DNA of 64,000 nt from Clostridium hydrogenum. Its GTDB lineage: Bacteria; Bacillota; Clostridia; Clostridiales; Clostridiaceae. Of the stretch, positions 45,946 through 54,482 are shown piece by piece. A model generated the notes under the pieces. The model searched no databases and was not told the DNA's origin. It was given only the letters and a program-made list of their open reading frames with translations. Numbering within the stretch: position 1 is the stretch's first letter; every line of letters starts with the position of its first letter. The stretch covers positions 1,106,001 through 1,170,000 of the forward strand of contig NZ_JAEACT010000004.1 of assembly GCF_021432385.1 (NCBI RefSeq), given 5' to 3'. A program made the translations under genes and the position numbers.

Positions 45946-46811
45946 AACAATGTAAATGCCCCTATAATTCCCGCATCATTTTTATGCTTACATAAGTCAA
46001 TATCAACCTTTAAATCTTCCCAATCCCTTAGTTTCTCCAAGTGTTTTCTTATATCTTTTATAAAACCAGCTCTTTCGCTGATGCCTCCGCCAATAAGAAC
46101 TTTTTCTGGATTTAGCACTACCGAGATATTAAATACAAGCGCACTTACTCTTTGAAACCATGCTTCAATTATTTCTGCTACTTTCTCATCTTTTTCAGCT
46201 TCAAGAAAAACTGTATTTCCTTCCACCAAATCGCTATCACTGATACCCTTATATTTTTTATAATCATCTATCAAGGCTCTAGTAGAATTCCTTTCACTTA
46301 CAGTACTTGTACCTCCATTTTCATTTAAAACCATAAATCCAAATTCACCACTTTTAAACTTATGTCCATGTTGCAATTTTCCTTCTGATACAATTGCCCC
46401 TCCTATTCCAGTTCCAATAGTAATACATACATAATCACTGCACCCTTTAGCGTTACCATTAAAACCTTCTGCTAAAGCAGCACAATTTGCATCATTTTCA
46501 ATTTTTATAGGTAGTTTTATATGTTTCTCAAGTATTTCCTTTAGATTTTGATTATCTAAAACCGTTATAGCTCCTGCTTTTTCTGAGTATCCTGTACTAA
46601 AGTTTATGAATCCCGGTAAGCTTATTCCAATTCCACTTAATTCATATTTTTTTTCATATTTTTTTATAACTTGCATCATATTATCCACAAATTCACCTAA
46701 TTCACTACAATTTGTGTCATATTTATCTTTTTCTAATATATCACCATTTTCATTAATAATTCCATGTTTTACTTTTGTTCCACCGACATCAAAAACCATA
46801 TAATTTTTCAT
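45939..46811 (-). CDS. ROK family sugar kinase
   Basis: A 290-residue cytoplasmic kinase with ATP motif DVGGTKVKHG, ENDANCAALAEG, GTGIGGAIVSEGKLQHG and HKFKSGEFGFM. The Cys cluster of the zinc-binding ROK kinases is not present, as in the beta-glucoside/hexose kinase branch. In this locus it likely phosphorylates the glucose or mannose freed by the GH130 phosphorylases. The ATG at 46811 has AGGAG 8 nt upstream; a GTG at 46820 lies in that site. Confidence 0.85.
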   Translation of the reverse strand: MKNYMVFDVGGTKVKHGIINENGDILEKDKYDTNCSELGEFVDNMMQVIKKYEKKYELSGIGISLPGFINFSTGYSEKAGAITVLDNQNLKEILEKHIKLPIKIENDANCAALAEGFNGNAKGCSDYVCITIGTGIGGAIVSEGKLQHGHKFKSGEFGFMVLNENGGTSTVSERNSTRALIDDYKKYKGISDSDLVEGNTVFLEAEKDEKVAEIIEAWFQRVSALVFNISVVLNPEKVLIGGGISERAGFIKDIRKHLEKLRDWEDLKVDIDLCKHKNDAGIIGAFTLFI

Positions 46812-46880
46812 ACTACTCACTCCTAATTCTATACATTAACCAAGTTTAATTTCAAAGTCCGAAATTTTGTAATATAAAAA

Positions 46881-47029
46881 CAATGCACAATTCTCGATGC
46901 ACAATTCACAATGAAGGATGATTTTCTGTTATCCAGAAAATCTTAAAACTTATTATTTTAAGATTTTTCTCCGCTAGCGGAGAAAAATCAACCTTCATTG
47001 TGCATTGTGAACTGTGAATTGTGCATTGT
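46881..47029. repeat. R-family modular hairpin array, copy 9 (short, two modules)
   Basis: CAATGCACAATTCTCGATGC and its complementary tract enclose GATTTTCTG/CAGAAAATC and GATTTTTCTCC/GGAGAAAAATC hairpins. It ends 1 bp from the GH130 stop codon. This is the minimal form of the family. Confidence 0.82.
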
Positions 47030-47030
47030 C

Positions 47031-48053
47031 CTATCTGTATTCTTCCGCATCCCCAGGCAAAAGTTCAGAATTAGATTTAATGTACTCTACTAATTCATCA
47101 ACTGTTGTATATGCTAATGCAAGATAAGTATCTGCTGCTCCATAGTATACTGCAATTCTTCCTGTATCTGCATCAGCAAGTGCAGCACATGGAAATACAA
47201 CATTAGGAACAAAACCTGTAGTTTCATATGGCTTTTCTGGTGTTAAAAGATAATCTCTAGTTCTATATAAAACCTTTGATGGATTTTCTCTATCTAATAT
47301 TGCTGCTCCAAAGCTATACACAAAACCGTTACATGTACTTGAAACTCCGTGGTAAAATAATATCCAACCTTCTGAAGTTTCTATTGGTGCTGCTCCTCCT
47401 CCAATTTTAACTGATTGCCACCAACTATTTATTCCGCCCTTTGTCATTACTCTTCTGTGTTTTCCCCAGTATTTCATATCAGGACTTTCGCTTAAGAATA
47501 TATCTCCAAAAGGTGTATGTCCACTATCACTTGGTCTGCTTAATAGCAAATAATTTCCGTTTATTTTCCTAGGAAATAATACTCCATTTCTGTTGAATGG
47601 TATAAATGGATTTTCAAGTCTTGTGAATTCTTTAAAATTTCTTGTTTTTCCTATTGCAAGTGAAGCACCACCAAAGTCTGTACACCAAATTATATAATAA
47701 TCATCTTCTACTTTAACTAAACGTGGGTCATATGAGTAATTTGGTTCATATGGCTTTCCCTCTTCATCCTTCCAATGAATTTGTTCATCTGCCAAATCCC
47801 ATTTTACCGCATCCTTACTTGTTCCAAGGAATAATTGTGGTTTCCCATTTCTTCCTTCTGCTCTAAATACTCCTATAAATCCATCTTCCCAAGGAACGAC
47901 AGCACTGTTAAAAACTCTAGCTAATTTATCTGTAGGATTCCAATCTATTATTGGATTAGCATCGTGCCTCCATATAACATGGTTGCAGTCTGCCGGCTTG
48001 TCTTGCCATGGCATATTTTTTAAACTTTCTCCAAAAATCTTTACTTTACTCAT
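47031..48053 (-). CDS. GH130 phosphorylase, mannooligosaccharide type (GH130_2-like)
   Basis: A 340-residue inverting phosphorylase with five-bladed propeller repeats. The catalytic Asp is in SYDPRL (D109), with NGVLFPRK and GGGAAPIETSEGW further on. Length and motifs fit the subgroup that releases mannose-1-phosphate from beta-1,4-manno-oligosaccharides. It is cytoplasmic and follows the permease genes by 18 bp (AAGGGAGG site), so it is in the import operon. GH130_1 specificity is less likely because the longer N-terminal helix is missing. Confidence 0.85.
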   Translation of the reverse strand: MSKVKIFGESLKNMPWQDKPADCNHVIWRHDANPIIDWNPTDKLARVFNSAVVPWEDGFIGVFRAEGRNGKPQLFLGTSKDAVKWDLADEQIHWKDEEGKPYEPNYSYDPRLVKVEDDYYIIWCTDFGGASLAIGKTRNFKEFTRLENPFIPFNRNGVLFPRKINGNYLLLSRPSDSGHTPFGDIFLSESPDMKYWGKHRRVMTKGGINSWWQSVKIGGGAAPIETSEGWILFYHGVSSTCNGFVYSFGAAILDRENPSKVLYRTRDYLLTPEKPYETTGFVPNVVFPCAALADADTGRIAVYYGAADTYLALAYTTVDELVEYIKSNSELLPGDAEEYR

Positions 48054-48071
48054 AATAAAATCCTCCCTTTA

Positions 48072-48965
48072 TTAATCCTTAACGGCTCCATCGGTGATAC
48101 CTGAAAAAATGTATTTTTGTAAGAATAAATATAATATTAATGTTGGAATCATAATTGCTATTATGGCAGCACCCATTAAGTTATATTGCGTATTTTGGTT
48201 AGTCGAAAATCTCATTAACGCTGTACTTACGACTACTAAATCTGGATCAGACATATATAAGCTAGGTGCCAGCATGTCGTTATAAACTGCTATAACTTTG
48301 AAAATTAACATTGTTGCAATAGCTGGTTTCAATTGTGGTAATATTATTTTTCTAAATATTTTAAAGTATGACGCTCCATCTAAGTATGCACTTTCATCCA
48401 AGGCTCTTGGTATTTTATTAATAAATTGAACATACATATATAGCTGCATTATATCCGCACCTATATAGCATAAAATTCCGGCCATTCTTGTATTTAAAAC
48501 GCCTAGGTCTTTCATCAATACAAATGATGGAATCTGAGTTAACACTCCTGGTATTAATGTAGGTATAAAAAACAATACGAAAACTACTTTTTTTAACTTA
48601 AAATCAAATCTAGCTATTGCATATGCTGCTGCTGCATTAAGTAAAATACTGATAGTAGCTGACACAACAATTAAAAAAATTGTATTTCCATAAGCTAAGG
48701 CCAAATGTCCTGTACTAAATACTGTCTTATAATTATCAAAGTTTAAGAAACTCTTTGGTAAATCAAAAGCCCCAGAATACATATATTCTCTATTTGTTTT
48801 AAAAGAAGCAATGACTACTATAGCAAGGGGAACAAGTATTGTAAGAGTTAAAACAAAGAATAATAACCAGTTTAAAGCTCTTCCAATAGGACTTTGTATT
48901 TCTGTTGAACTTTGTATTGGTCTTTTTTTATTTACTTTATTTAAACTAGGCATATTAATCTTCAT
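48072..48965 (-). CDS. CUT1 sugar ABC permease, second subunit (mannan locus)
   Basis: A 297-residue permease with a hydrophilic N-terminus, six TMs and the EAA motif DESAYLDGASYFKIFRKIIL. The ATG at 48965 overlaps the previous gene by 11 bp and follows GGAAGGG closely; an ATG at 48953 just after that stop is the alternative. It forms the importer with the partner upstream. Confidence 0.9.
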   Translation of the reverse strand: MKINMPSLNKVNKKRPIQSSTEIQSPIGRALNWLLFFVLTLTILVPLAIVVIASFKTNREYMYSGAFDLPKSFLNFDNYKTVFSTGHLALAYGNTIFLIVVSATISILLNAAAAYAIARFDFKLKKVVFVLFFIPTLIPGVLTQIPSFVLMKDLGVLNTRMAGILCYIGADIMQLYMYVQFINKIPRALDESAYLDGASYFKIFRKIILPQLKPAIATMLIFKVIAVYNDMLAPSLYMSDPDLVVVSTALMRFSTNQNTQYNLMGAAIIAIMIPTLILYLFLQKYIFSGITDGAVKD

Positions 48966-49836
48966 CCCTTCCTAATACTAATTTTTGTATTCCTATTATA
49001 ATTACAACAAGAATTAATAACATAACACTCATTGCTGCTGCCTTACCATACTTGTCATCATGGAAAGCCAAATACAGTGATTTTGTAACAAAGGTATCAG
49101 TCTTACCAGCTGGTCCACCCTCTGTCATAACATATGGTTGGAAATATGCTTGAAGTGAACCACTTATACCTGTAAATAGCAAATATTCAAGAATACTTTT
49201 TATATTGGGAATAGTAATGTATATTGCTGTTTGGAAGAAACCTGCTCCATCCAAACTTGCCGCCTCATAAATATCATTTGGTATTGATTGTAGTGCTCCT
49301 AGTATAAATACCATATTAAATCCTGTATACATCCACATACTTATAAATGCTAATGAAAAGTTTCCCATGTAATTTGCAGGAAAAAAGCTACTAACATGCA
49401 TTCCAAAGATACCAAGGAATTGATTTATAGGACCTTTGTTAGCATCATATAAGTAATTAAACATAAACGCAACAGCAACACCGTTTAATATAAATGGTAA
49501 GAATAAAACCGATTTAAAGAAGTTCTTACCCTTCATTTTACCATTTAAAATTATTGCTAAATAAATTGCCAAAGCTGTTTGTATAAACATTACTATTAAA
49601 TACGCTCCATTGTTTAAAACAGCTAACATGGCTTTTGGATCATGTAGTATTTCAATGTAATTTTTTAATCCAACATACTTCATATTAGGATCTAAACCAT
49701 CCCAATCAGTAAAGCTATATTGAAAAAGCCTAACTGCAGGATAATAACAGAATATTATTAACATAACTAATGGTATTACTAAGAATGTAAATATTAATAA
49801 TCTCTTCTGATTTTTTGCACTTGTGCTTCCTAGCAT
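48955..49836 (-). CDS. CUT1 sugar ABC permease, first subunit (mannan locus)
   Basis: A 293-residue permease with six TMs and the EAA motif YEAASLDGAGFFQTAIYITI. Its ATG has an AGGGGGAAAGG site. It heads the permease-permease-GH130 unit and has its own promoter with activator box B and a hairpin in the leader (49860-49890). The ATPase is not encoded here. Confidence 0.9.
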   Translation of the reverse strand: MLGSTSAKNQKRLLIFTFLVIPLVMLIIFCYYPAVRLFQYSFTDWDGLDPNMKYVGLKNYIEILHDPKAMLAVLNNGAYLIVMFIQTALAIYLAIILNGKMKGKNFFKSVLFLPFILNGVAVAFMFNYLYDANKGPINQFLGIFGMHVSSFFPANYMGNFSLAFISMWMYTGFNMVFILGALQSIPNDIYEAASLDGAGFFQTAIYITIPNIKSILEYLLFTGISGSLQAYFQPYVMTEGGPAGKTDTFVTKSLYLAFHDDKYGKAAAMSVMLLILVVIIIGIQKLVLGRDED

Positions 49837-49859
49837 TTTCCTTTCCCCCTTCTACTATT

Positions 49860-49986
49860 ATTCTCATGAAAAAGTAACCACCATGAGAATCGTTCCTCAT
49901 GCTTATATTATAGTTACAAGCAAATGTAATATAAATTACATCTCTTCAGTTTTATTAACACAAATTCAGTTTTTGAAAACGTTTTT
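49860..49986 (-). promoter_or_regulatory. Mannan regulon box B, -10, cre-like site and leader palindrome
   Basis: Direct repeat TTCAGTTT (49945-49952 and 49965-49972) around TATTAACACAAA; TATAAT (minus, 49907-49912) 32 bp downstream; cre-like TTGAAAACGTTTTTT (49973-49987) 2 bp beyond the distal half, inside the 3' end of the upstream phosphorylase gene. ATTCTCATG and CATGAGAAT (49860-49890) form a palindrome between the start site and the ribosome site. Confidence 0.75.
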
Positions 49987-51177
49987 TAATTCCTCTTTCT
50001 CTAAAATTTCTAAATTTTTTTTAATCAATTCTTTTCTTTGTCTTACGCAATCACTTGAACGAAGGGGATCTTGTGGTGTATTAAATGCGTAATCTAAAAG
50101 CCTATCTACTGTTGATACTGCTACATGTGTTCTTGTATCTGAAGAAGCATAATAAATGTATACATCACCATTTTCTTTAACTATAGCTCCATTTGTGAAT
50201 ACAACATTTGAAACGTCTCCAACTCTTTCTTCACCTTCTGGTGCTATGAAGAATCCACCTGGTGCAGCTACAACTTTTGAGAAATCATGTAAATCTGTAA
50301 CAAATACATATATAACATATCTTAAGCCTGCTGCAGTATTTCTAACTCCGTGTGCTATGTGTAGCCAACCCTTTTCTGTCTTTATTGGAACGCAGCCAGC
50401 TCCATTTTTAACTTCTGTTATAGTGTGATATTGTCTTGGGCTAATAAGTATTTCTTTATCTATTACTGCATTTTCAATATCTTCACACAATCCATAACAT
50501 ATTCCGCTTCCACTTCCTGCATCAATAAAGTCATCCATAGGTCTAGTATAAAAGGCATATTTCCCATCTACAAATTCAGGGTGAAGTACTACATTTCTTT
50601 GTTGTGGTGATACCGTTTTTAAGTTAGGTAGTCTTTCCCATACCCTTAAATCCTTTGTTCTAACAATTGCAGCCGATGCTACTGCGGAAGATAAGTCTCC
50701 TGCTGGTGCTTTTGGATCTTTCTTTTCTGAACAGAATATTCCATATATCCATCCATCTTCATGTTTAGTAAGTCTCATATCATATACATTTGTTTCATCT
50801 GTGTCAGTGTCTGGTAGTTCTATTGGGTAATCCCAAAATCTAAAATTATCAACTCCACTATCACTTTCTGCTACTGCAAAGAAAGATTTTCTGTCATTTC
50901 CTTCGACACGAGCTACTAAATAAAATTTACCGTTGAGATCAATTGCCCCTGCATTAAATGCACAATTAACACCAATTCTCTCCATTAGATAAGGGTTTGT
51001 CTTTTCATCTAAATCATATCTCCAAGTAATAGGTGCATGTGCGCCTGTAAGAACAGGATATTTAAATCTATTGAATATACCATTTCCGTCTTTTATTTCT
51101 ACATTCTTTCTTGTTATAAGTTCCTCATGATTTTTAACCAAATTTTTTAATCTTTCCATAAAAACTTCTTTTTCCAT
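49966..51177 (-). CDS. 4-O-beta-D-mannosyl-D-glucose phosphorylase (GH130_1-like)
   Basis: A 403-residue GH130 enzyme. It splits Man-beta-1,4-Glc with phosphate to mannose-1-phosphate and glucose. The catalytic Asp is D133 in VYDMRL; the long N-terminal region (ITRKNVEIKDGNGIFNRF, GAHAPITWRYDL) is typical of GH130_1. It lies 41 bp after the epimerase gene that makes its substrate, which is the classical pairing. The ATG follows GAGGGAGAG. The last 20 bases of the gene also carry a cre-like site and half of activator box B. Confidence 0.9.
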   Translation of the reverse strand: MEKEVFMERLKNLVKNHEELITRKNVEIKDGNGIFNRFKYPVLTGAHAPITWRYDLDEKTNPYLMERIGVNCAFNAGAIDLNGKFYLVARVEGNDRKSFFAVAESDSGVDNFRFWDYPIELPDTDTDETNVYDMRLTKHEDGWIYGIFCSEKKDPKAPAGDLSSAVASAAIVRTKDLRVWERLPNLKTVSPQQRNVVLHPEFVDGKYAFYTRPMDDFIDAGSGSGICYGLCEDIENAVIDKEILISPRQYHTITEVKNGAGCVPIKTEKGWLHIAHGVRNTAAGLRYVIYVFVTDLHDFSKVVAAPGGFFIAPEGEERVGDVSNVVFTNGAIVKENGDVYIYYASSDTRTHVAVSTVDRLLDYAFNTPQDPLRSSDCVRQRKELIKKNLEILEKEELKNVFKN

Positions 51178-51218
51178 TATTATCTCTCCCTCATTATACT
51201 TTTTACTCTATCTTCTCT

Positions 51219-52415
51219 CTAAAGTCTTCTTAAAACTTCAAGGCAAACTCTGCTGTTGTGGTATGGACATTTCCATGGATCAACCTTCATCATCACATCA
51301 TGCTTGTTATTCTGTCCTTTTGCCATCCAAAACCATTCTCCATTTTCCTTATCAACAATGTTTTCTTCTATATAAATCCACATGTCATAAGATGCCTGTA
51401 AAAAATACTCCTTGCCTGTAAGCTCGTACGCATTTAAGTATCCTATAACAGCCTCTGCTTGTGGCCACCAATGCTTGTCTCTATCAAACTCTCCATTTTC
51501 ATGTTTTTCATTTAAAAGACCACCATCGCTGTCTATTGCTTCTTTATAAGATACTTCTGCCATATTAATAGCAACCTTTTTAGCTCTTTCTAAAACCTCT
51601 TTATCACCAAGAACCTCTGCTGCCTCAAACAAAAGCCAGCTTCCTTCTATATCATGGCCATAAGACACTGTCCCTGTTTTTGAATTCCATTTTTCATCAA
51701 AGAACAATTTAAAATGCCAGGTATCATTATCTATAATATATTTAATTGTGTCATCTATAAGTTCTCTAAATTTGTTTTCAAACTCTTTGTCTTTCCATAC
51801 TCTATATAGGTTTGTATACGCTTCCAAAACATGTAAATGTGTATTCATTGATTTCTTTTCATTCATATCCTTATCACTTAATCTAAGATCTTCTTCAAGT
51901 TTCCACTCTCTTGTGTAAGCTTCAAAATAACCTTTGTTTTCGTCATCGTAACTGTACTTTTCTATTAGAGTATAAATTTCTTTTGCTTTGCTTAATGCCT
52001 CTTCTTCTTTAGTCGCCTTATAATACTCTGTTAAAGCATATATTGCAAAAGCCTCTGCATATATTTGTTTTCTTGTTTCCATTGGTTTTCCTTCGTAATC
52101 AACCATCCAATAAACACCCGAGTACTCTTTGTCCCAAAAATTATTTAATATATATTCATAAGCTCTACTAGCTATCTTTAAATACTTTAAATCTTGGTAT
52201 TTAATGTAGGCTGCTGAAAATGCCCATAAAATTCTTGAACAAAGTATTGAGCCCTTTGGTGCTTTTTTATCAATTTCTAATTCATTAGTTATCTGTCCAT
52301 AAAATCCTCCAAATTCCTCATCAATATCGTGCCTAATCCAGAATGGTAATATATCTTTTAAAAGTTCGTCCTCTACTTTTTGCTTAAGTTCCAATTTTAA
52401 TCCATCTAATTCCAT
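51219..52415 (-). CDS. Cellobiose/mannobiose 2-epimerase (AGE superfamily)
   Basis: A 398-residue (alpha/alpha)6-barrel enzyme that epimerises the reducing-end sugar of beta-1,4 disaccharides; in mannan loci it turns mannobiose into mannosyl-glucose. Motifs: NTHLHVLEAY, SYGHDIEGSWLL and KHWWPQAEAVIGY, containing the three conserved catalytic-site His. Cytoplasmic. It is the first gene of the epimerase-phosphorylase unit and has promoter box C upstream. N-acetylglucosamine epimerase activity is less likely given the GH130 neighbours. Confidence 0.9.
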   Translation of the reverse strand: MELDGLKLELKQKVEDELLKDILPFWIRHDIDEEFGGFYGQITNELEIDKKAPKGSILCSRILWAFSAAYIKYQDLKYLKIASRAYEYILNNFWDKEYSGVYWMVDYEGKPMETRKQIYAEAFAIYALTEYYKATKEEEALSKAKEIYTLIEKYSYDDENKGYFEAYTREWKLEEDLRLSDKDMNEKKSMNTHLHVLEAYTNLYRVWKDKEFENKFRELIDDTIKYIIDNDTWHFKLFFDEKWNSKTGTVSYGHDIEGSWLLFEAAEVLGDKEVLERAKKVAINMAEVSYKEAIDSDGGLLNEKHENGEFDRDKHWWPQAEAVIGYLNAYELTGKEYFLQASYDMWIYIEENIVDKENGEWFWMAKGQNNKHDVMMKVDPWKCPYHNSRVCLEVLRRL

Positions 52416-52512
52416 TTACCTCAACTCCTATAAAACTAAATTTTCGTAAAAAAATATACTAAGAAATCGTATTCATGGATGTTAAATATCATATCCATGC
52501 TCCTACTATCTT

Positions 52513-52578
52513 AGTATACTTAATATCATTTTTAATTAGAATTACAACAATTCAGTTTTATTAACATAAATTCAGAAT
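52513..52578 (-). promoter_or_regulatory. Mannan regulon box C with -10
   Basis: TTCAGTTT (52551-52558), TATTAACATAAA and TTCAGAAT (52571-52578) form the direct repeat; TATACT (minus, 52513-52518) lies 32 bp downstream, the same spacing as in boxes A and B. It is 136 bp from the epimerase start. No cre-like site adjoins it. Confidence 0.7.
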
Positions 52579-52607
52579 AAAAATATATACTTTTTTACAC
52601 TTAAAAT

Positions 52608-54212
52608 TTAATTTATTAATTGAACATATTCTTTTGGTGATACACCAACTACCTTTTTAAAAGCTCTACTAAAGGACACCGCTTCTTTATATCCAACTGC
52701 CTCTGCTATTTCATATACTTTTAAGCTGCCACTCTTTAAAAGCTCCTTTGAGGCATTAATTCTAGTTTCGATTAAATATTCTATAAAGTTTTCACCAACT
52801 TCATTTTTAAATAATTCGCTGAAATAATTAGGATTTAAATATACATAATCAGCAACATCTTTTAAGGTTATCTCTTTCCTGTAATTTTTATTTATAAATT
52901 CCTTAGCCTTCTCTATTATCTTCATTCCTCTTTCACATCGCATTTTACTCATTTCATCAACATAATGCTGCAACTCACTTATAAAATATCTTTTAACTTG
53001 TAGATATGTATCTAATTTGCTTATATAAAAATCAAAACCTTTTTCTTTTGAAGTCACTAAACTTTTGAAATCCTTATTACTATTGGCTATTCTTAATATA
53101 ATATCTGATAATAGTGTTCTAAATCTTATGGGTTTAAGCCTCTCTTTATATATAAAATTTAATATTTTTTCAGCATACATAGCTACCTTTTCTTTACTGC
53201 ATAATTCTATTCCATTAATTAATGAATTAATAAGCGTCTCTAGATTATTTGAGTCTATTTCATTAGCATAATCGTTTTCATTTTTATAAATATAAATTGA
53301 ATTACCACCACAATAGAATCTGTTCTCCATTGCGAGTTTAACTTGATTATAAGCCTTATTTATATCTTCTAATCCATAAAAACATTGACTCATGCCTATA
53401 CTTATTGTTTTATCTATATCTTTACCCACTTTTCCCTTAAGCTTTTCAAGTAAATCCATAATTTTTTCTAGCTTATTATCACTCTTATCTTTGTGTGAAA
53501 TAACTAAAACTGCAATTCTATCATCTATTTCACAAATTATAGTTTCAATCTCACTATAATAGTTTAATTCATTGTATACAGAATTCTTTAAACTGTCCAA
53601 ATTCTTGCCTTCATATTTACCTTCTTCTTCCCAATCAAAGTACTTGTCCTCATCCACTAATCCTAAGTAAAAATGGTCATTTTCTTGTATATCTAGCTTT
53701 TTAATTTCTTCCTTAAAGTACTCATCCGTATGAAAACCTTTTTTTAATAACTTAGATAAAATCTCTTGCTTAAGCATCAAGTTAACTTGCCTAATTTGGC
53801 TCTTGTAGAGATTATTTCTTTCTTCTTCTAATCTTTCATTTTCAATATCACTTTTTATTTTTGTTAATAATTCAAATAAAGTATCATTACTTATTGGTTT
53901 TAATATGTAATCAACAGCACCATTTTTAAAAGTTTCCCTTATGTATTTGTAATCATCAAACCCACTCAATACTATTGAACGAATCTTTAAAGACAGCTTG
54001 TTTATGTTGTTAATAAGCTCGATACCATTCATCACTGGCATTTTAATATCTGTAATAAGTATATCAGGTCTAAGTTCTTTTATTACCTCAAGCGCTTTAA
54101 CTCCATTTGGTGCTTCTCCTATTACTTCAAATCCTTCCATATTACTTTCAATTATTTTTTTTAAACCCATTCTTATTATTTTGTCATCATCCACAATTAA
54201 AATACTAAACAT
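52608..54212 (-). CDS. YesN-type response regulator of the mannan locus
   Basis: A 534-residue regulator: receiver domain with D8/D9/D10, phospho-acceptor D55 (TDIKMPVMNG) and YILKP; a long middle region; C-terminal AraC double HTH (LKDVADYVYLNPNYFSELFK; VYEIAEAVGYKEAVSFSRAFK). The ATG at 54212 has GAAGGGG upstream and starts right at the receiver domain. It diverges from its kinase gene. Two-HTH regulators bind direct repeats of about 20 bp, which fits boxes A-D. Confidence 0.9.
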   Translation of the reverse strand: MFSILIVDDDKIIRMGLKKIIESNMEGFEVIGEAPNGVKALEVIKELRPDILITDIKMPVMNGIELINNINKLSLKIRSIVLSGFDDYKYIRETFKNGAVDYILKPISNDTLFELLTKIKSDIENERLEEERNNLYKSQIRQVNLMLKQEILSKLLKKGFHTDEYFKEEIKKLDIQENDHFYLGLVDEDKYFDWEEEGKYEGKNLDSLKNSVYNELNYYSEIETIICEIDDRIAVLVISHKDKSDNKLEKIMDLLEKLKGKVGKDIDKTISIGMSQCFYGLEDINKAYNQVKLAMENRFYCGGNSIYIYKNENDYANEIDSNNLETLINSLINGIELCSKEKVAMYAEKILNFIYKERLKPIRFRTLLSDIILRIANSNKDFKSLVTSKEKGFDFYISKLDTYLQVKRYFISELQHYVDEMSKMRCERGMKIIEKAKEFINKNYRKEITLKDVADYVYLNPNYFSELFKNEVGENFIEYLIETRINASKELLKSGSLKVYEIAEAVGYKEAVSFSRAFKKVVGVSPKEYVQLIN

Positions 54213-54351
54213 ATTGAACACCCCTTCATAACTTAAAATTGTGAAGTTTGAAAACAACCCTTTCATAAAAATATTACTTATATTAGCAGTCTCATTTTAA
54301 TGACATATTTATTTTTTTCTTACAGCATCTTATGTTATAATTCAATATGTA

Positions 54352-54450
54352 AAGATAAACCACTTGAAACTTCAAAATTAATTTGCATCAAAATGCCGTC
54401 TTCTGGGCATTTTGATGCAAATTGATTTTGGTAGTTGAACTGGTTTATCT
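54352..54450. repeat. Q-family long palindrome, copy 3 (nearly perfect)
   Basis: Arms start AGATAAACCA and end TGGTTTATCT; the inner arms TTTGCATCAAAATGCC and GGCATTTTGATGCAAA are perfect around a GTCTTCT-type loop. It lies 33 bp upstream of the kinase start, after a TATAAT at 54335-54340, so it would be in the kinase mRNA leader. Confidence 0.8.
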
Positions 54451-54482
54451 ATAGAAAAATTTAATATAATGAGGTAAAACAA

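Noticed and set aside
14409..47029. CRISPR array
   Set aside because: The repeats are palindromic elements scattered singly over 33 kb, with no regular spacers and no cas genes.
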